54,125 nt of DNA, taken from positions 1 to 54,125 of the forward strand of contig JAFAZK010000219.1 of the NCBI GenBank assembly GCA_019239825.1, written 5' to 3'. The notes beneath the pieces are model-generated. The model did no database searches and was not told the origin of the DNA. It was given only the letters and a program-made list of their open reading frames with translations. The DNA is from Verrucomicrobiota bacterium. GTDB taxonomy: Bacteria; Verrucomicrobiota; Verrucomicrobiia; Chthoniobacterales; JAFAMB01. Each line of letters opens with the position of its first letter. The first letter of the stretch is position 1. A program made the translations under genes and the position numbers. Shown here in pieces: positions 1 through 8,716 of this stretch.

Positions 1-240
1 CCTGGTCATCCGAGAAACGAGCAGGTGCCGCCGTCGCTTCGCTTTGGCGCACCCTAGGTCTCCCAACTCACTGGCGTATAGAGTTGGCCGCGACGTAGTC
101 TCCCACTGCGGGAGTAGTCGTGAGCTCATCCTTACCGTTCCCCTACGGTCTGGTTCTTGCACGAACGGTTGCCCTGAGGTAATGGACAATTTCTCTAAAA
201 TTGGCGACGCCGGACCTTCCGGCGCTGCTGTTCTAATAAA
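1..240 (+). other. hairpin-rich leader upstream of hisI-trpE-trpG, no gene seen
   Basis: I see no convincing gene here; the open frame at 44-244 has no family-like sequence. The stretch holds four successive short inverted repeats: CCAACTC/GAGTTGG (63-69/81-87), CTCCC/GGGAG (100-104/110-114), ACCGTTC/GAACGGT (134-140/163-169) and GCCGGA/TCCGGC (209-214/218-223). It ends directly at the hisI start, with no clear Shine-Dalgarno sequence (TTCTAATAAA before the ATG). It could be a structured untranslated leader of the his/trp operon or a decayed intergenic repeat. I found no T-box core (no AGGGTGG-type antiterminator) and no Trp-rich leader peptide. Confidence 0.35.
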
Positions 241-624
241 ATGAACCTCGATTTTCGATACTCTAAAGATGGTCTCATTCCAGCCATTATTCGTGAATCA
301 GACACCCCGGGTCGGGTGCTGATGCTCGGCTGGATGAACCGAGATGCTCTGGATCGCACTTTGGAAACCGGGTTTATGCATTTTTGGAGCCGATCCCGCC
401 AAAAGCTCTGGCTGAAAGGAGAGACTAGCGGCCATAAACAGAGAGTCATTCGTTGGTTCACCGATTGCGATCGTGACACTCTCCTTTTCGAGGTCGAACA
501 AGTGGCCGGGGCGTGTCACACGGGCTACCGGTCTTGCTTCTTTCAGGAGCTAGATTTTCAGGGGCAACCCAAGGAAACCGGAGAAGAGAAGGTTTTCGAC
601 CCGGCGGAGGTCTACCAAGAATGA
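241..624 (+). CDS. hisI: phosphoribosyl-AMP cyclohydrolase HisI
   Basis: This cytoplasmic enzyme opens the purine ring of phosphoribosyl-AMP in the third step of histidine synthesis. The 127-residue protein matches the stand-alone HisI domain without the HisE pyrophosphohydrolase. The metal-binding signature is visible: an acidic DCDRD motif at residues 75-79, followed by the zinc cysteines at 92 and 99 (ACHTGYRSC). The conserved VLMLGWMNRDAL block at 26-37 and the WSRSRQKLWLKGETSGH block near 49-65 are also present. The stop codon overlaps the trpE start as ATGA, so hisI is probably translationally coupled to trpE. Pairing a histidine gene directly with trpE-trpG is uncommon and suggests a mixed amino-acid operon. 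Confidence 0.95.
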   Translation: MNLDFRYSKDGLIPAIIRESDTPGRVLMLGWMNRDALDRTLETGFMHFWSRSRQKLWLKGETSGHKQRVIRWFTDCDRDTLLFEVEQVAGACHTGYRSCFFQELDFQGQPKETGEEKVFDPAEVYQE

Positions 625-2117
625 CGACCGCGCCACTCAATCCTCCCAAAGAAGCGTTCCTCAAACTTGCGGAGCGCGGGAAGCTAGTTCCTGTCTACTC
701 GGAATTCGTCGCCGATTACGAAACGCCGGTTGGAGTTCTCGAGAAAATCGATGACGGCCGGCGAACGTTTCTGTTCGAGTCGGCGGAGACTAGTGATCAT
801 GTCGGCAGATATTCTTTTCTGGGGAGCTCGCCGCGGGTGTATTTCGAAAGCCGTGGCTCCAAGATTCGGATCGAAGAAAACGGGGCCGTTCGCGAATTCG
901 AGACAGATAGCGATCCGCTAGCTGAGCTTCGAAAGCTGATGGACCGGTATTCTTTTGTCGAATACCCGGGGTTGCCCCCGTTTGTCGGGGGGGCGGTAGG
1001 CTACATCGGGTACGACGTCGTCCGCTTTTTCGAGCCGACGGTGACCCCCTCGCCGCCCGACCAGCTGAATGTTCCGGACTCGGTATTTATCATTACCGAC
1101 ACTTTCCTCGTGTTCGATCATCGGTTCCGGCGACTGAAAATCTTCGCGCCCGCCTTCATTGACGAGAAAGGCCCGGACGTTGCCTACGAAGATGCCGGCG
1201 CTAAGATCGCGAAGATTCTCGAGCGGCTAGAGTCACCGACTCAGTCACGGTTGATGAACGCTGCTCAAGTGACGCCTTATCTTTCGCCTGAATCGAACAC
1301 CAGCCGCGACGAATTCTGTGACATTGTTCGACGTTGTCAGGAACATATCCGTGCCGGAGACGTGTTTCAGATCGTTCCGTCTCAACGGTTCCAGGCGAAG
1401 TACGATGGGGATCCCATCTCGCTCTACCGCGCTCTGCGCTTCGTGAACCCCTCTCCGTATATGTTTTATCTGCGCCTCGAGGAAAACTTCTCGTTAATCG
1501 GAAGTTCACCAGAGGTGCATGTGCGGCTTCGCGATCGCAAAGTCGAGATCCGACCCTTAGCGGGGACCCGCCGAAGGGGGGCTACACCGGAGGAAGACCA
1601 GGAATTGGCTGCCGATCTATTAAAGGATCCAAAGGAACGCGCCGAGCACCTTATGCTGGTCGACTTGGCGCGCAATGACGTCGGGCGGATTTCCGACTTT
1701 GGCTCGATCAAGGTCAGTGATTTCATGACCATCGAGCGGTACAGCCACGTGATGCACATCGTTTCCAATATCGAAGGCCAACTGAAGGAGGGTCGCGATG
1801 CGGACGATGTTATGCGGGCTACATTTCCGGCTGGGACGGTATCCGGAGCTCCTAAGGTGAGGGCTATGCAGTTGATAAATGAATTCGAGAAAGGAAAAAG
1901 AGGCGTTTATTCGGGAGCGGTCGCCTACTTCGGATTCGACGGGAACTTGGATTCCTGCATCGTGCTTCGGACCATCGTTTTGAAGGATGGGATCGCCTTC
2001 GCCCAGGCTGGGTGCGGCGTGGTCGCGGATTCGGTCCCGGAATTGGAGTACCAGGAGTCCGTCAATAAAGCGATGGCCCTGTTTCGAGCCATAGAAAGGG
2101 CCCAAGCCATTGTATGA
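621..2117 (+). CDS. trpE: anthranilate synthase component I TrpE
   Basis: TrpE converts chorismate and ammonia to anthranilate, the first committed step of tryptophan synthesis; its ammonia comes from the glutaminase TrpG encoded next. I chose the ATG at 621, overlapping the hisI stop (ATGA), over an upstream in-frame start at 513 that lies inside hisI. This gives 498 residues, normal for the family. The N-terminal feedback region has an LFES motif, the place of the tryptophan-binding LLES motif. The C-terminal chorismate-binding domain shows [35 protein letters not shown] and GVYSGAV in the expected order. The gene overlaps trpG by 4 bases. A para-aminobenzoate synthase PabB is the main alternative, but the LFES motif and full-length N-terminal domain favour TrpE. 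Confidence 0.95.
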   Translation: MTTAPLNPPKEAFLKLAERGKLVPVYSEFVADYETPVGVLEKIDDGRRTFLFESAETSDHVGRYSFLGSSPRVYFESRGSKIRIEENGAVREFETDSDPLAELRKLMDRYSFVEYPGLPPFVGGAVGYIGYDVVRFFEPTVTPSPPDQLNVPDSVFIITDTFLVFDHRFRRLKIFAPAFIDEKGPDVAYEDAGAKIAKILERLESPTQSRLMNAAQVTPYLSPESNTSRDEFCDIVRRCQEHIRAGDVFQIVPSQRFQAKYDGDPISLYRALRFVNPSPYMFYLRLEENFSLIGSSPEVHVRLRDRKVEIRPLAGTRRRGATPEEDQELAADLLKDPKERAEHLMLVDLARNDVGRISDFGSIKVSDFMTIERYSHVMHIVSNIEGQLKEGRDADDVMRATFPAGTVSGAPKVRAMQLINEFEKGKRGVYSGAVAYFGFDGNLDSCIVLRTIVLKDGIAFAQAGCGVVADSVPELEYQESVNKAMALFRAIERAQAIV

Positions 2118-2677
2118 TGCTCGTCATCGACAACTACGATTCGTTTACCTACAACCTGGTCCAATATTTTGGCGAGCTTGGAGCGGATCTGGTCGTTAAA
2201 CGAAACGATCAGGTGACTCCGGACGAGGTAGCGGAGATGCAACCCGATCGGATTTGTATCTCCCCAGGACCAGGAACGCCACTCGACGCCGGGGTCAGCA
2301 ACGATCTGATTCTGAAGTTTGGACCTAGCACCCCGATCCTTGGAGTCTGTCTTGGGCACCAGTGTATTGGACATGTTTTCGGGGGTGAAGTAATCCGGGC
2401 GGACCGGCTCATGCACGGGAAGACATCGCCAATCGTGCACGAAGGAGACGGCGTTTTTCGGACTCTTCCGAATCCATTCGAGGCGACTCGTTATCATTCT
2501 CTGATTGTGCGGAGGGAAAGCCTGCCGCCAGAGTTAGAGATCACCGCCGAAACCGCTCAGGGAGAGATCATGGGCCTTCGTCACCGCCGTTATCCCATTC
2601 AAGGGGTTCAATTTCACCCGGAGTCGATTATGACCGGCGTGGGTAAGCAGCTCTTGTTGAACTTTTTGAAGACATAA
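2114..2677 (+). CDS. trpG: anthranilate synthase glutaminase component TrpG
   Basis: This class I glutamine amidotransferase hydrolyses glutamine and channels ammonia to TrpE. The 187-residue protein has the catalytic triad in place: nucleophile Cys79 in GVCLGHQ, and His168 and Glu170 in GVQFHPES. The N-terminus [17 protein letters not shown] and the ISPGPGTP oxyanion strand near 49-56 are typical of TrpG/PabA. The start ATG at 2114 overlaps the trpE stop; an ATG one codon further on is equally possible. Bacteria with a single copy often use this subunit for folate as well (PabA role), which cannot be decided here. No trpD or trpC follows; the operon ends in a repeat-bearing spacer. Confidence 0.93.
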   Translation: MMLVIDNYDSFTYNLVQYFGELGADLVVKRNDQVTPDEVAEMQPDRICISPGPGTPLDAGVSNDLILKFGPSTPILGVCLGHQCIGHVFGGEVIRADRLMHGKTSPIVHEGDGVFRTLPNPFEATRYHSLIVRRESLPPELEITAETAQGEIMGLRHRRYPIQGVQFHPESIMTGVGKQLLLNFLKT

Positions 2678-3050
2678 TAGTCTTCCATATTTGGTAGGGC
2701 GAGGCTCCCAAAACAGCCTAGAGACCCGTGGAGCGTTCATGTGAGGTAGCATCGCCCAACGTCTGGAGGGGAGCATCTAAGGACACGTGCCAATGTGGCT
2801 TCCGTCCAGGTCGTTCGCGCTCGGACCCCTGACTTCTCACTAATCAGGTCTCACCTCTCACTTCTTACGGCCCCAGCGAGGCCGCTGGAGGCGCCTTTTA
2901 GCCCGGTCGTCCTGAAATTGATCGTTTGGGCCGTACTTTTGTCCAAGCAATAGTAAATGTTTTCGCAACCTTGGGGTATATTCCGTATACATTTAGACGA
3001 AAAGAAAGCTGCTTGATTTCTGCCTTTTTGATATTCAGAAGGTAAAGGTT
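2678..3050. repeat. intergenic spacer with remnants of repeat families A and B
   Basis: No gene is seen. GGTAGGGCGAGGCTCCC near 2694 is a decayed copy of the outer arm of family A, and CTGGAGGGGAGC near 2763 is the outer arm of family B. A T/C-rich word run of the type CTCACCTCTCACTTCT lies near 2850. The last 60 bases before the next gene are AT-rich, with TATATTCCGTATACAT near 2975 as a possible promoter region; its GTATA/TATAC halves form a small inverted repeat. AAGG ahead of the ATG at 3051 is the probable ribosome binding site. Confidence 0.55.
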
Positions 3051-4415
3051 ATGTCGAAGCTCCAATCACTACGAGAAGCGTTGGCGGTGTCGCCCGCCAA
3101 CGTTCCGTTGCTGATACTGTACGCCCAGGCCTGCATCGACGAGCGTAGCTTCGACGAGGCTCGCCGGGCGTATGAGCAAGTGCTCGCCCAGGACCCAGAG
3201 CGCGTGGAAGCGAAGCTGGGGATCGCGCAACTGTTACAACTGACGGGCCACATATCGGAAGCGATCGTCCGAACAGAGGCCCTGGTTCAAGCGGATCCGA
3301 AGTTAGCCGAGGGCTGGTTGTTACTCAGCCGGCTTGAGCTCGCAGACGGCGACCACAGATCCGCGGCCGAACATTACCGAAAAGCGCTCCAACTGCGGCC
3401 GGCCCTTAAAGATAACGCTTTGGAGAAACTGGTCGGGCTTTCGGGTCGAGGCGCGGCTACTGCGTCCACCAGCGGCCCCGAGAAGGACCGCTGGCCCGAT
3501 GACGAAGATGAGTACGATGATGAGCTTTCTGCGGAGAGGCTTACCGACGAAGTAAGCCGGCCCGGGATCTCGTTTGCTGACGTGGGGGGGATGGAAGAAG
3601 TTAAAGAGGAGATCCGGATGAAGATCATTTATCCGCTCCAGAACCGGGACTTGTTCCGCGCTTACGGAAAGAAATTAGGAGGCGGTGTGCTGCTTTATGG
3701 GCCTCCCGGCTGCGGAAAGACCCTGATCAGTCAGGCCACGGCTGGCGAGATCCGGTCGAATTTTATCTCGGTTGCCCTGCATCAGATTCTTGATCTCTAC
3801 ATCGGCAATAGTGAGAAAAATCTGCATCAGCTTTTCCAGCTCGCACGCGATCACGCTCCGACAATCTTGTTCTTCGATGAGGTCGATGCTCTGGCCGCCG
3901 ACCGAAAAGACTTGAGAGAAAGCGGGATGCGAACTCTGATCAACCAATTTCTTGCAGAGATGGATGGCAATGTCGCGAATAACGAGGGTATTCTGATCCT
4001 CGGCGCCACCAACGCTCCCTGGCATCTCGACGCAGCCTTCCGACGACCCGGACGGTTTGATCGCATTATCTTTATTCCGCCGCCCGATGAAGATGCTCGG
4101 ATCGCGATCATCGAGTTAATGGCGAAGGAAAAGCCGGTCGAGCGCCTGGACGTGGCCATGCTGGCGCGTAAGACCAAGGGGTTTTCCGGCGCCGACCTTA
4201 AGGCTATGTTCGATATCACGACCGAGCAAGCATTGGCTCGCGCCATGCGAGAAGGCCGCGTGGTCCCGTTAACCACAGAAGATCTTTTGCAAACTGCACG
4301 AGACCTGCGACCCTCTGCAAAAGCGTGGTTTGAGAGCGCCAAGAACTATGCGCTCTACGCCAATCAGAGCGGCTTTTACGACGATGTATTATCGTTTCTG
4401 AATCTGCGAAAATAG
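3051..4415 (+). CDS. TPR-AAA+ ATPase fusion (spastin/VCP-like AAA domain)
   Basis: The first 125 or so residues form three or four TPR helical hairpins, for example around DEARRAYEQVLAQDPE. An acidic linker (DDEDEYDDE near 150-157) follows, then a classical AAA domain. Walker A is GPPGCGKT (217-224), Walker B ILFFDEVDA (272-280), sensor 1 GATN (318-321) and the arginine-finger segment RRPGRFDR (331-338). The motif after the linker, ISFADVGGMEEVKEEI, is the usual N-terminal edge of Cdc48/spastin-type AAA modules. Such proteins unfold or remodel protein assemblies, with TPRs as likely adaptors. There is only one AAA ring domain and no protease domain, so it is not FtsH or Lon. The next gene also encodes TPRs and starts 49 bases downstream, so the two probably work together. 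The substrate is unknown. Confidence 0.85.
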   Translation: MSKLQSLREALAVSPANVPLLILYAQACIDERSFDEARRAYEQVLAQDPERVEAKLGIAQLLQLTGHISEAIVRTEALVQADPKLAEGWLLLSRLELADGDHRSAAEHYRKALQLRPALKDNALEKLVGLSGRGAATASTSGPEKDRWPDDEDEYDDELSAERLTDEVSRPGISFADVGGMEEVKEEIRMKIIYPLQNRDLFRAYGKKLGGGVLLYGPPGCGKTLISQATAGEIRSNFISVALHQILDLYIGNSEKNLHQLFQLARDHAPTILFFDEVDALAADRKDLRESGMRTLINQFLAEMDGNVANNEGILILGATNAPWHLDAAFRRPGRFDRIIFIPPPDEDARIAIIELMAKEKPVERLDVAMLARKTKGFSGADLKAMFDITTEQALARAMREGRVVPLTTEDLLQTARDLRPSAKAWFESAKNYALYANQSGFYDDVLSFLNLRK

Positions 4416-4464
4416 CTGGAATCCAACTAGAATCGTCTAACGTCTTTTCCTTAAACTCGGTAAG

Positions 4465-5721
4465 ATGAATACGGCCCTCCAACGCGCAATGGTGTTGATT
4501 GAGCAAGGACGGATATCCGAGGCGGAGCCTTTTCTAAGAGACGCCATCGAGCGTGACCCGCAGAATGCGCGGGCCTTTTTCCTATTGGCCTGTTGCCTGG
4601 CCAAACGCCCCGAGACTTACCGGGAAGCGGAGCGCGCCATAGACGAAGCCATGCGTTTGCGGCCGAACGATCCTCTAATTCATTGCCAACGTTCCTCGAT
4701 ACTGATCTTACTGCATCGGTCGAAAGAGGCGTTGAATGAGGCTCGAGAAGCGCGCCGGATCGACCCGGGAATTCCTCAACCGTACGCTGCAGAAGGTGCC
4801 GCGCTCCTGGCTCTAGGGAGAACCGCCGAAGCGGAGTCGGCTGCTCGTCAGGCTTTGGCGATCGATCCTGAATATGAACCCGCCGGTAATCAGCTTTCCC
4901 ATGCGCTGCGTTTACAAGGGAAACTCATTGAAAACGAGCAACAAATAAAAGCTCTTTTAGCTCGGAACCCAGAGAATGAACGTACTCATGTCGCCGCCGG
5001 ATGGTCTGCCCTCCAGCGCGGCAAAGCGCGCGATGCGGAACGGCACTTTTTCGAGGCGCTCAGACTAAGTCCGAATGCTGACTACGCGCGAGAGGGCCTG
5101 CTAACCGCGTTTCGCGCGCGTTCCCCGCTGTATCGGATCTATCTTTATTATACCTTGAACCTGGAACGGCTCCGGCACTATTGGCGCTGGCCGTTTATTC
5201 TCGGGTTGCTATTACTGTCGAGACTGGTTGCCGGGTTGTTCATGGGGGTATACGCGCCGGTCGGCTGGGGCCTGATATTGCTCTACGTATTGTTCGGCCT
5301 CTGGATATGGGTTGCCAGGAGCGTTGGCAATCTGTTTCTCCTGTTCGATAACTTCGCTCGGCGAGCCCTTCGTCCGTCCGAAAAATGGGAAGCGTGCGTG
5401 GTCGGAGGCGGTGTCCTCGTAGGGCTACCAATGTTCGCGGTCGGACTGTGCCACCATGATGTTGCTCTCCTCTTGGGGGTCACATTGTTGGGAAGCGCAT
5501 TTCCGATGTCTCTTGTTTTCACCAATCCTTCCCGATTCGGGCGCATCCTATTCATGATCTGCGGTAGCCTGGTCTACTTGCTCGGTCTTTTAGGGTTGTT
5601 CTGTCTCGAATCCGATTTCGACGTTCAGGATACCTTGGCCGCTACCGCTTTTTGTGCCGTGATCCTGCTTTCCGTCGGCACGACGTGGTTGGGAAATATC
5701 CGGCAATTACGGCAGGCGTGA
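4465..5721 (+). CDS. TPR-repeat membrane protein
   Basis: The 418-residue protein has about 215 N-terminal residues of tandem TPR helices (for example ISEAEPFLRDAIERDPQNARA and AEAESAARQALAIDPEYEPA). About six hydrophobic segments follow, near residues 243-262, 265-285, 311-329, 332-352, 361-380 and 390-408. There is no signal peptide, so the TPR part probably lies in the cytoplasm and the second half anchors it in the inner membrane. It follows the TPR-AAA+ gene by 49 bases on the same strand. I infer a membrane platform or partner for that ATPase. I do not recognise a named family for the membrane half. Confidence 0.75.
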   Translation: MNTALQRAMVLIEQGRISEAEPFLRDAIERDPQNARAFFLLACCLAKRPETYREAERAIDEAMRLRPNDPLIHCQRSSILILLHRSKEALNEAREARRIDPGIPQPYAAEGAALLALGRTAEAESAARQALAIDPEYEPAGNQLSHALRLQGKLIENEQQIKALLARNPENERTHVAAGWSALQRGKARDAERHFFEALRLSPNADYAREGLLTAFRARSPLYRIYLYYTLNLERLRHYWRWPFILGLLLLSRLVAGLFMGVYAPVGWGLILLYVLFGLWIWVARSVGNLFLLFDNFARRALRPSEKWEACVVGGGVLVGLPMFAVGLCHHDVALLLGVTLLGSAFPMSLVFTNPSRFGRILFMICGSLVYLLGLLGLFCLESDFDVQDTLAATAFCAVILLSVGTTWLGNIRQLRQA

Positions 5722-5760
5722 TTGGTGGTTGGTGACTGATAGGGCTGCCCGCCTGAATTT

Positions 5761-5971
5761 GGTGGGGCGAGGCTCCCGAAAGGCCTGAACGTGTTCACGA
5801 AGCGATTGGTATTCCGCTCAGGACAGACGTCGCTACACTGCAGACGCGCCGAGCCGTGGCACAGCGCTGGGTCACGGCTCGGCGCGTTTATAGGCCTAGC
5901 TCGTCACATCAATTGGTATCCGCCGATTCCCCTGCTCAAACCATGCGGCCTTTCGGGAGCCTCGCCCCACC
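5761..5971. repeat. family A long palindrome, copy 1
   Basis: The element is bounded by 25-base perfect inverted arms (5761-5785 and 5947-5971; GGTGGGGCGAGGCTCCCGAA and its complement). In the middle sits a second 15-base perfect stem, ACGCGCCGAGCCGTG at 5844-5858 pairing with 5873-5887 around a 14-base loop. Copies 2 (8770-8980) and 3 (23738-23948) keep both arms and the spacing. There is no open frame of coding character and no transposase. It lies between the converging TPR-membrane gene and lipB. It could be a non-autonomous mobile palindrome, a structured RNA or a DNA cruciform. Confidence 0.85.
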
Positions 5972-6000
5972 AAAGCACCAAAGGGCAGCAGCCACACCCA

Positions 6001-6024
6001 ATTAGGGCGACAGCCCTAATTTTC
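6001..6024 (+). terminator. possible rho-independent terminator at the convergent end of lipB
   Basis: ATTAGGGC (6001-6008) and GCCCTAAT (6013-6020) form an 8-base stem with a GACA loop, followed by a short T run on the plus strand. It would end transcripts coming from the TPR gene pair and lies against the lipB stop codon. The stem is short and the T run is only about four bases, so the call is tentative. Confidence 0.4.
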
Positions 6025-6664
6025 ACTTTTCACCTTTCACAGCTCCGACCACGGCTACCTCAAACTCTGCCTGGAGCACTTCCCCTGCTCTATCCCGCAC
6101 CTCCTCTAGCGCCACCTCCCGGTCGAGCTCCAAACTGAGCGATGTCATTCGGACTCCGGCCAAGCCGCAAGGCGTAATCGATAAAAACCCAGTGAGATCA
6201 GACGATACGTTCAAAGCAAACCCGTGCATGCTGATCCAGCGGCGGACACCGATCCCAATCGAAGCGATCTTGCGATTCTCCACCCAAACTCCGGTTTTGC
6301 CGTCGCAGAACGCCGCCTGGACGCCAAAGCCTTCCACCAAGCGGATCACGGCGTTTTCAAGCGATCGCAAATAAGCGTGGAGATCTTTCCCGCGCTTCTT
6401 AAGATCGAGAATCGGGTAGCCAACAAGTTGACCGGGTCCATGGTAGGTAGCCTGGCCGCCGCGATTGATCTCGAAAACCGGGTGAGGCAGATATGAGGCA
6501 TTGCCGAGGCTCGATTTGTCGAGCCGCCGGCCGATCGTGTAGACCGGCTCGTGTTCGAGCAAAAACAGCGTTTCTTCGCCGGTCCGATCGCACTGCTCCA
6601 AAGCCTCGGCCTGTATTTCTAGTCCCTTGGAAAACTCGATTCGACCTAACCAAACTACCTTCAT
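6023..6664 (-). CDS. lipB: lipoyl(octanoyl) transferase LipB
   Basis: LipB moves octanoyl from acyl-carrier protein to lipoyl domains of 2-oxoacid dehydrogenases and GcvH, as the substrate for LipA. The 213-residue protein shows the family signature RGGQATYHGPGQ (68-79), the catalytic lysine in KIASIGIGVRRW (Lys132) and the catalytic cysteine in TPCGL (Cys166). The start codon overlaps the ruvC stop as ATGA, so the two genes form an operon. The last few codons (AVKGEK and the stop) are written in a GTGAAAGGTGAAAAGTG word that resembles the T/C-rich intergenic words of this genome, so the C-terminal tail looks repeat-derived. Confidence 0.95.
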   Translation of the reverse strand: MKVVWLGRIEFSKGLEIQAEALEQCDRTGEETLFLLEHEPVYTIGRRLDKSSLGNASYLPHPVFEINRGGQATYHGPGQLVGYPILDLKKRGKDLHAYLRSLENAVIRLVEGFGVQAAFCDGKTGVWVENRKIASIGIGVRRWISMHGFALNVSSDLTGFLSITPCGLAGVRMTSLSLELDREVALEEVRDRAGEVLQAEFEVAVVGAVKGEK

Positions 6665-7164
6665 AATCTTCGCGCCGCCTGAAACGAACCCAGGGGCGAA
6701 TCCTGCATTTGTAAATGGGTTAAGCCAATAGCCAAGGCGTCGGCTGCATCTGATTGAGGGTTCTCGGTCAACCCGAGTAGCGCTCGCACCATGAATCCGA
6801 CTTGGCCTTTTTGCGCGCTCCCCGTTCCCACGACCGCTTGTTTAACCCGTTTTGGAGGATATTCGAAAATGTTCAGGCCGCGCTGGGCTGCGGCCAATAA
6901 GGCAGAACCTCGAGCGGCGCCGAGCGTGACGGCAGTCCTGGAATTTTGTACAAAAATCACGCTCTCAACGGCACAGACCTCCGGTTGATGCAGATCAATC
7001 AAGTCAGATACCTGGCGATGAATCTCAACCAAGCACTGAGCCATCGGCACATCCGCTCGAATTTGGATAACGCCATACGCCAAAGAACGAACCTTTTGCT
7101 CCCGCTTTTCGAGGATGGCGAATCCGGAGCTTCTAAGCGCCGGATCCAGAGCTAAGAGCCGCAT
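6661..7164 (-). CDS. ruvC: Holliday junction resolvase RuvC
   Basis: RuvC cuts Holliday junctions as a dimer on the RuvAB complex. The frame is open far upstream to 7641, but that extension runs through a family B palindrome. The ATG at 7164 gives MRLLALDPALRSSGFAI, a normal RuvC N-terminus, and 167 residues, the usual size. All four acidic active-site residues are visible: Asp7, Glu67 (AVESVIF), Asp139 and Asp142 (SDAADALAIGLTH). The basic loop PPKRVKQAVVGTGSAQKGQV is intact. It overlaps lipB by 4 bases; ruvA and ruvB are not in the window. Confidence 0.95.
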   Translation of the reverse strand: MRLLALDPALRSSGFAILEKREQKVRSLAYGVIQIRADVPMAQCLVEIHRQVSDLIDLHQPEVCAVESVIFVQNSRTAVTLGAARGSALLAAAQRGLNIFEYPPKRVKQAVVGTGSAQKGQVGFMVRALLGLTENPQSDAADALAIGLTHLQMQDSPLGSFQAARRL

Positions 7165-7273
7165 CGGCGAAAGATATCGCAAGTAGCGTGTGGAGTACAG
7201 ATGGCGGTTTGTCGGAAATCGTCCGCGCACTCGAAAACATTGCGTATTGACGAGGTGTGTTTTTCCCCAACGC

Positions 7274-7546
7274 CTGGAGGGGAGCCGCTTTGGTGCGTTG
7301 TCTGACGACCTCGCGCATTCGTCCGAGAGCGCTATCCGGCCGAAAGATATCGCAGCGGGCGGCTCCCGCGAATGTCTCGACGCTTCGCAGCTCCATGATA
7401 AGCCAGGCGTAAACAAATCGAACGCCACAAGGAGATGCGTCGGGTTGAGACGTTCGCGGGAGCCGCCCGTTTTCACACGTTTCGGCGGCATCAGCGTAGG
7501 AACGAAATGTAGCGAGGATGCCGGACAACGCGCCAAAGCGGCTCCC
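7274..7546. repeat. family B long palindrome, copy 1
   Basis: The outer arms start CTGGAGGGGAGCCGCTTTGG (7274) and end CCAAAGCGGCTCCC (7546). The pairing runs on through TGCGTTGTC (from 7293) with GACAACGCG (7524-7532). The inner arms GGGCGGCTCCCGCGAA (7357-7372) and their complement (7453-7468) are perfect over 16 bases. Inside them TGTCTCGAC pairs with GTTGAGACG, where copies 2 and 3 have ACCCAGC with GCTGGGT. The element fills most of the 451-base gap between ruvC and tdh. The open frames that cross it on both strands are products of the palindrome. Confidence 0.88.
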
Positions 7547-7615
7547 GTTATGGGCGCTGGAAACAAACACGCCCCGTGAACACGCCGAGCTTTTCGAGGA
7601 CGATTCGATCCGCTC

Positions 7616-8656
7616 CTAGAGATCCGACCAGTGCAGCACAACCTTTCCGGATTGTCCTGATTTCATTAAGGCGAAAGCCTCTTCGAATTCCAGAAACGGA
7701 AACCGGTGGGTAATGACGGGCGTTATATCAAGACCCGACTGAAGCATGGACGTCATTTTGTACCAGGTCTCATACATTTCGCGTCCGTAGATACCTTTGA
7801 TGGTCAGCCCGTTGAAAACCACCAGATCCCAATCAATAGCGGTCTCTTTGGATTGTATCCCCAAAAGAGCGAGCTTACCTCCGTGACACATTACCCCGAG
7901 CATGTCATTTAGAGCCGCTCCATTACCGGACATCTCTAAACCGACATCAAATCCCTCCTTCATCCCGAGATCCTTCATCACTTGTTGGAGAGTCCTGGTA
8001 CGGGGGTCGCACGCTACAGTAGCCCCCAATTGTTCAGCCAGCTTGAGCCGATAAGCGTTGATATCCGTGATCACAACATGCCGCGCGCCCGCGTGTTTAG
8101 CGATCGCGATCGCCATCAAACCAATTGGTCCGGCCCCGGTGATCAAGACATCCTCACCTAAGACGTCAAACGACAAAGCGGTGTGGACGGCGTTCCCTAA
8201 CGGGTCAAAACAAGAGAGCACCTCAAGCGGGATATTCGAATCAGCCGCCCAAACGTTAGTCTCGGGTACCACTACGAGTTCGGCAAATGCACCCGGCCGA
8301 TTAACACCGATGCCGCTGGTGTTATTGCACAGGTGTCGCCGGCCGGCTAAGCAATTTCGGCAGCGACCACAAACGACGTGTCCTTCACCCGTCACGATCA
8401 TTCCCGGGTGGAAATCATGAACATGGCTGCCCACGCTCTGAATTACGCCGACAAACTCGTGTCCGATCACCATCGGGGTCGGAATTATCCTTTGGGCCCA
8501 GTTATCCCAATCAAAAATGTGGACATCGGTACCGCAGATGGACGCACGGAGAACTCGGATCAGGACATCGAATTCGCCAACCTGTGGGACTGGCACTTCG
8601 TCCAGCCATAGACCGGGTGCGCGCTCCTTCTTAACGAGCGCTTTCATCGTTTGCAT
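7616..8656 (-). CDS. tdh: L-threonine 3-dehydrogenase
   Basis: This zinc- and NAD-dependent medium-chain dehydrogenase oxidises L-threonine to 2-amino-3-ketobutyrate. The catalytic zinc site (Cys41 in [12 protein letters not shown], His66-Glu67 in GHEFVG) and the four structural-zinc cysteines (96, 99, 102, 110) are present. The Rossmann motif GAGPIG is at 174-179. Family-specific stretches [23 protein letters not shown] and [15 protein letters not shown] match Tdh closely. Most homologues begin MKAL, so the real start may be 8647 rather than 8656; neither has a clear ribosome site. The partner kbl (2-amino-3-ketobutyrate ligase) is not adjacent. Confidence 0.95.
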   Translation of the reverse strand: MQTMKALVKKERAPGLWLDEVPVPQVGEFDVLIRVLRASICGTDVHIFDWDNWAQRIIPTPMVIGHEFVGVIQSVGSHVHDFHPGMIVTGEGHVVCGRCRNCLAGRRHLCNNTSGIGVNRPGAFAELVVVPETNVWAADSNIPLEVLSCFDPLGNAVHTALSFDVLGEDVLITGAGPIGLMAIAIAKHAGARHVVITDINAYRLKLAEQLGATVACDPRTRTLQQVMKDLGMKEGFDVGLEMSGNGAALNDMLGVMCHGGKLALLGIQSKETAIDWDLVVFNGLTIKGIYGREMYETWYKMTSMLQSGLDITPVITHRFPFLEFEEAFALMKSGQSGKVVLHWSDL

Positions 8657-8716
8657 ACAGAAATATGGAAGCCGGAAACTCGTTCAAGCGCGGAATTAAG
8701 CAAGAGGACGGGGAGA

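Noticed and set aside
1..240. T-box or tryptophan leader-peptide attenuator before hisI-trpE
   Set aside because: No AGGGTGG-type antiterminator core, no terminator with T run, and no short frame with consecutive Trp or His codons.
44..244. 66-codon open frame before hisI
   Set aside because: No family-like sequence, no ribosome site, overlaps several hairpins and ends at the hisI start.
5791..6138. 115-codon open frame downstream of the TPR membrane gene
   Set aside because: It reads through family A and into the complement of lipB; composition is repeat-like.
7133..7579. Open frames on both strands between ruvC and tdh, including the long 5' extension of ruvC
   Set aside because: They lie in the family B palindrome, which is open on both strands because of its composition; RuvC has a normal start at 7164.
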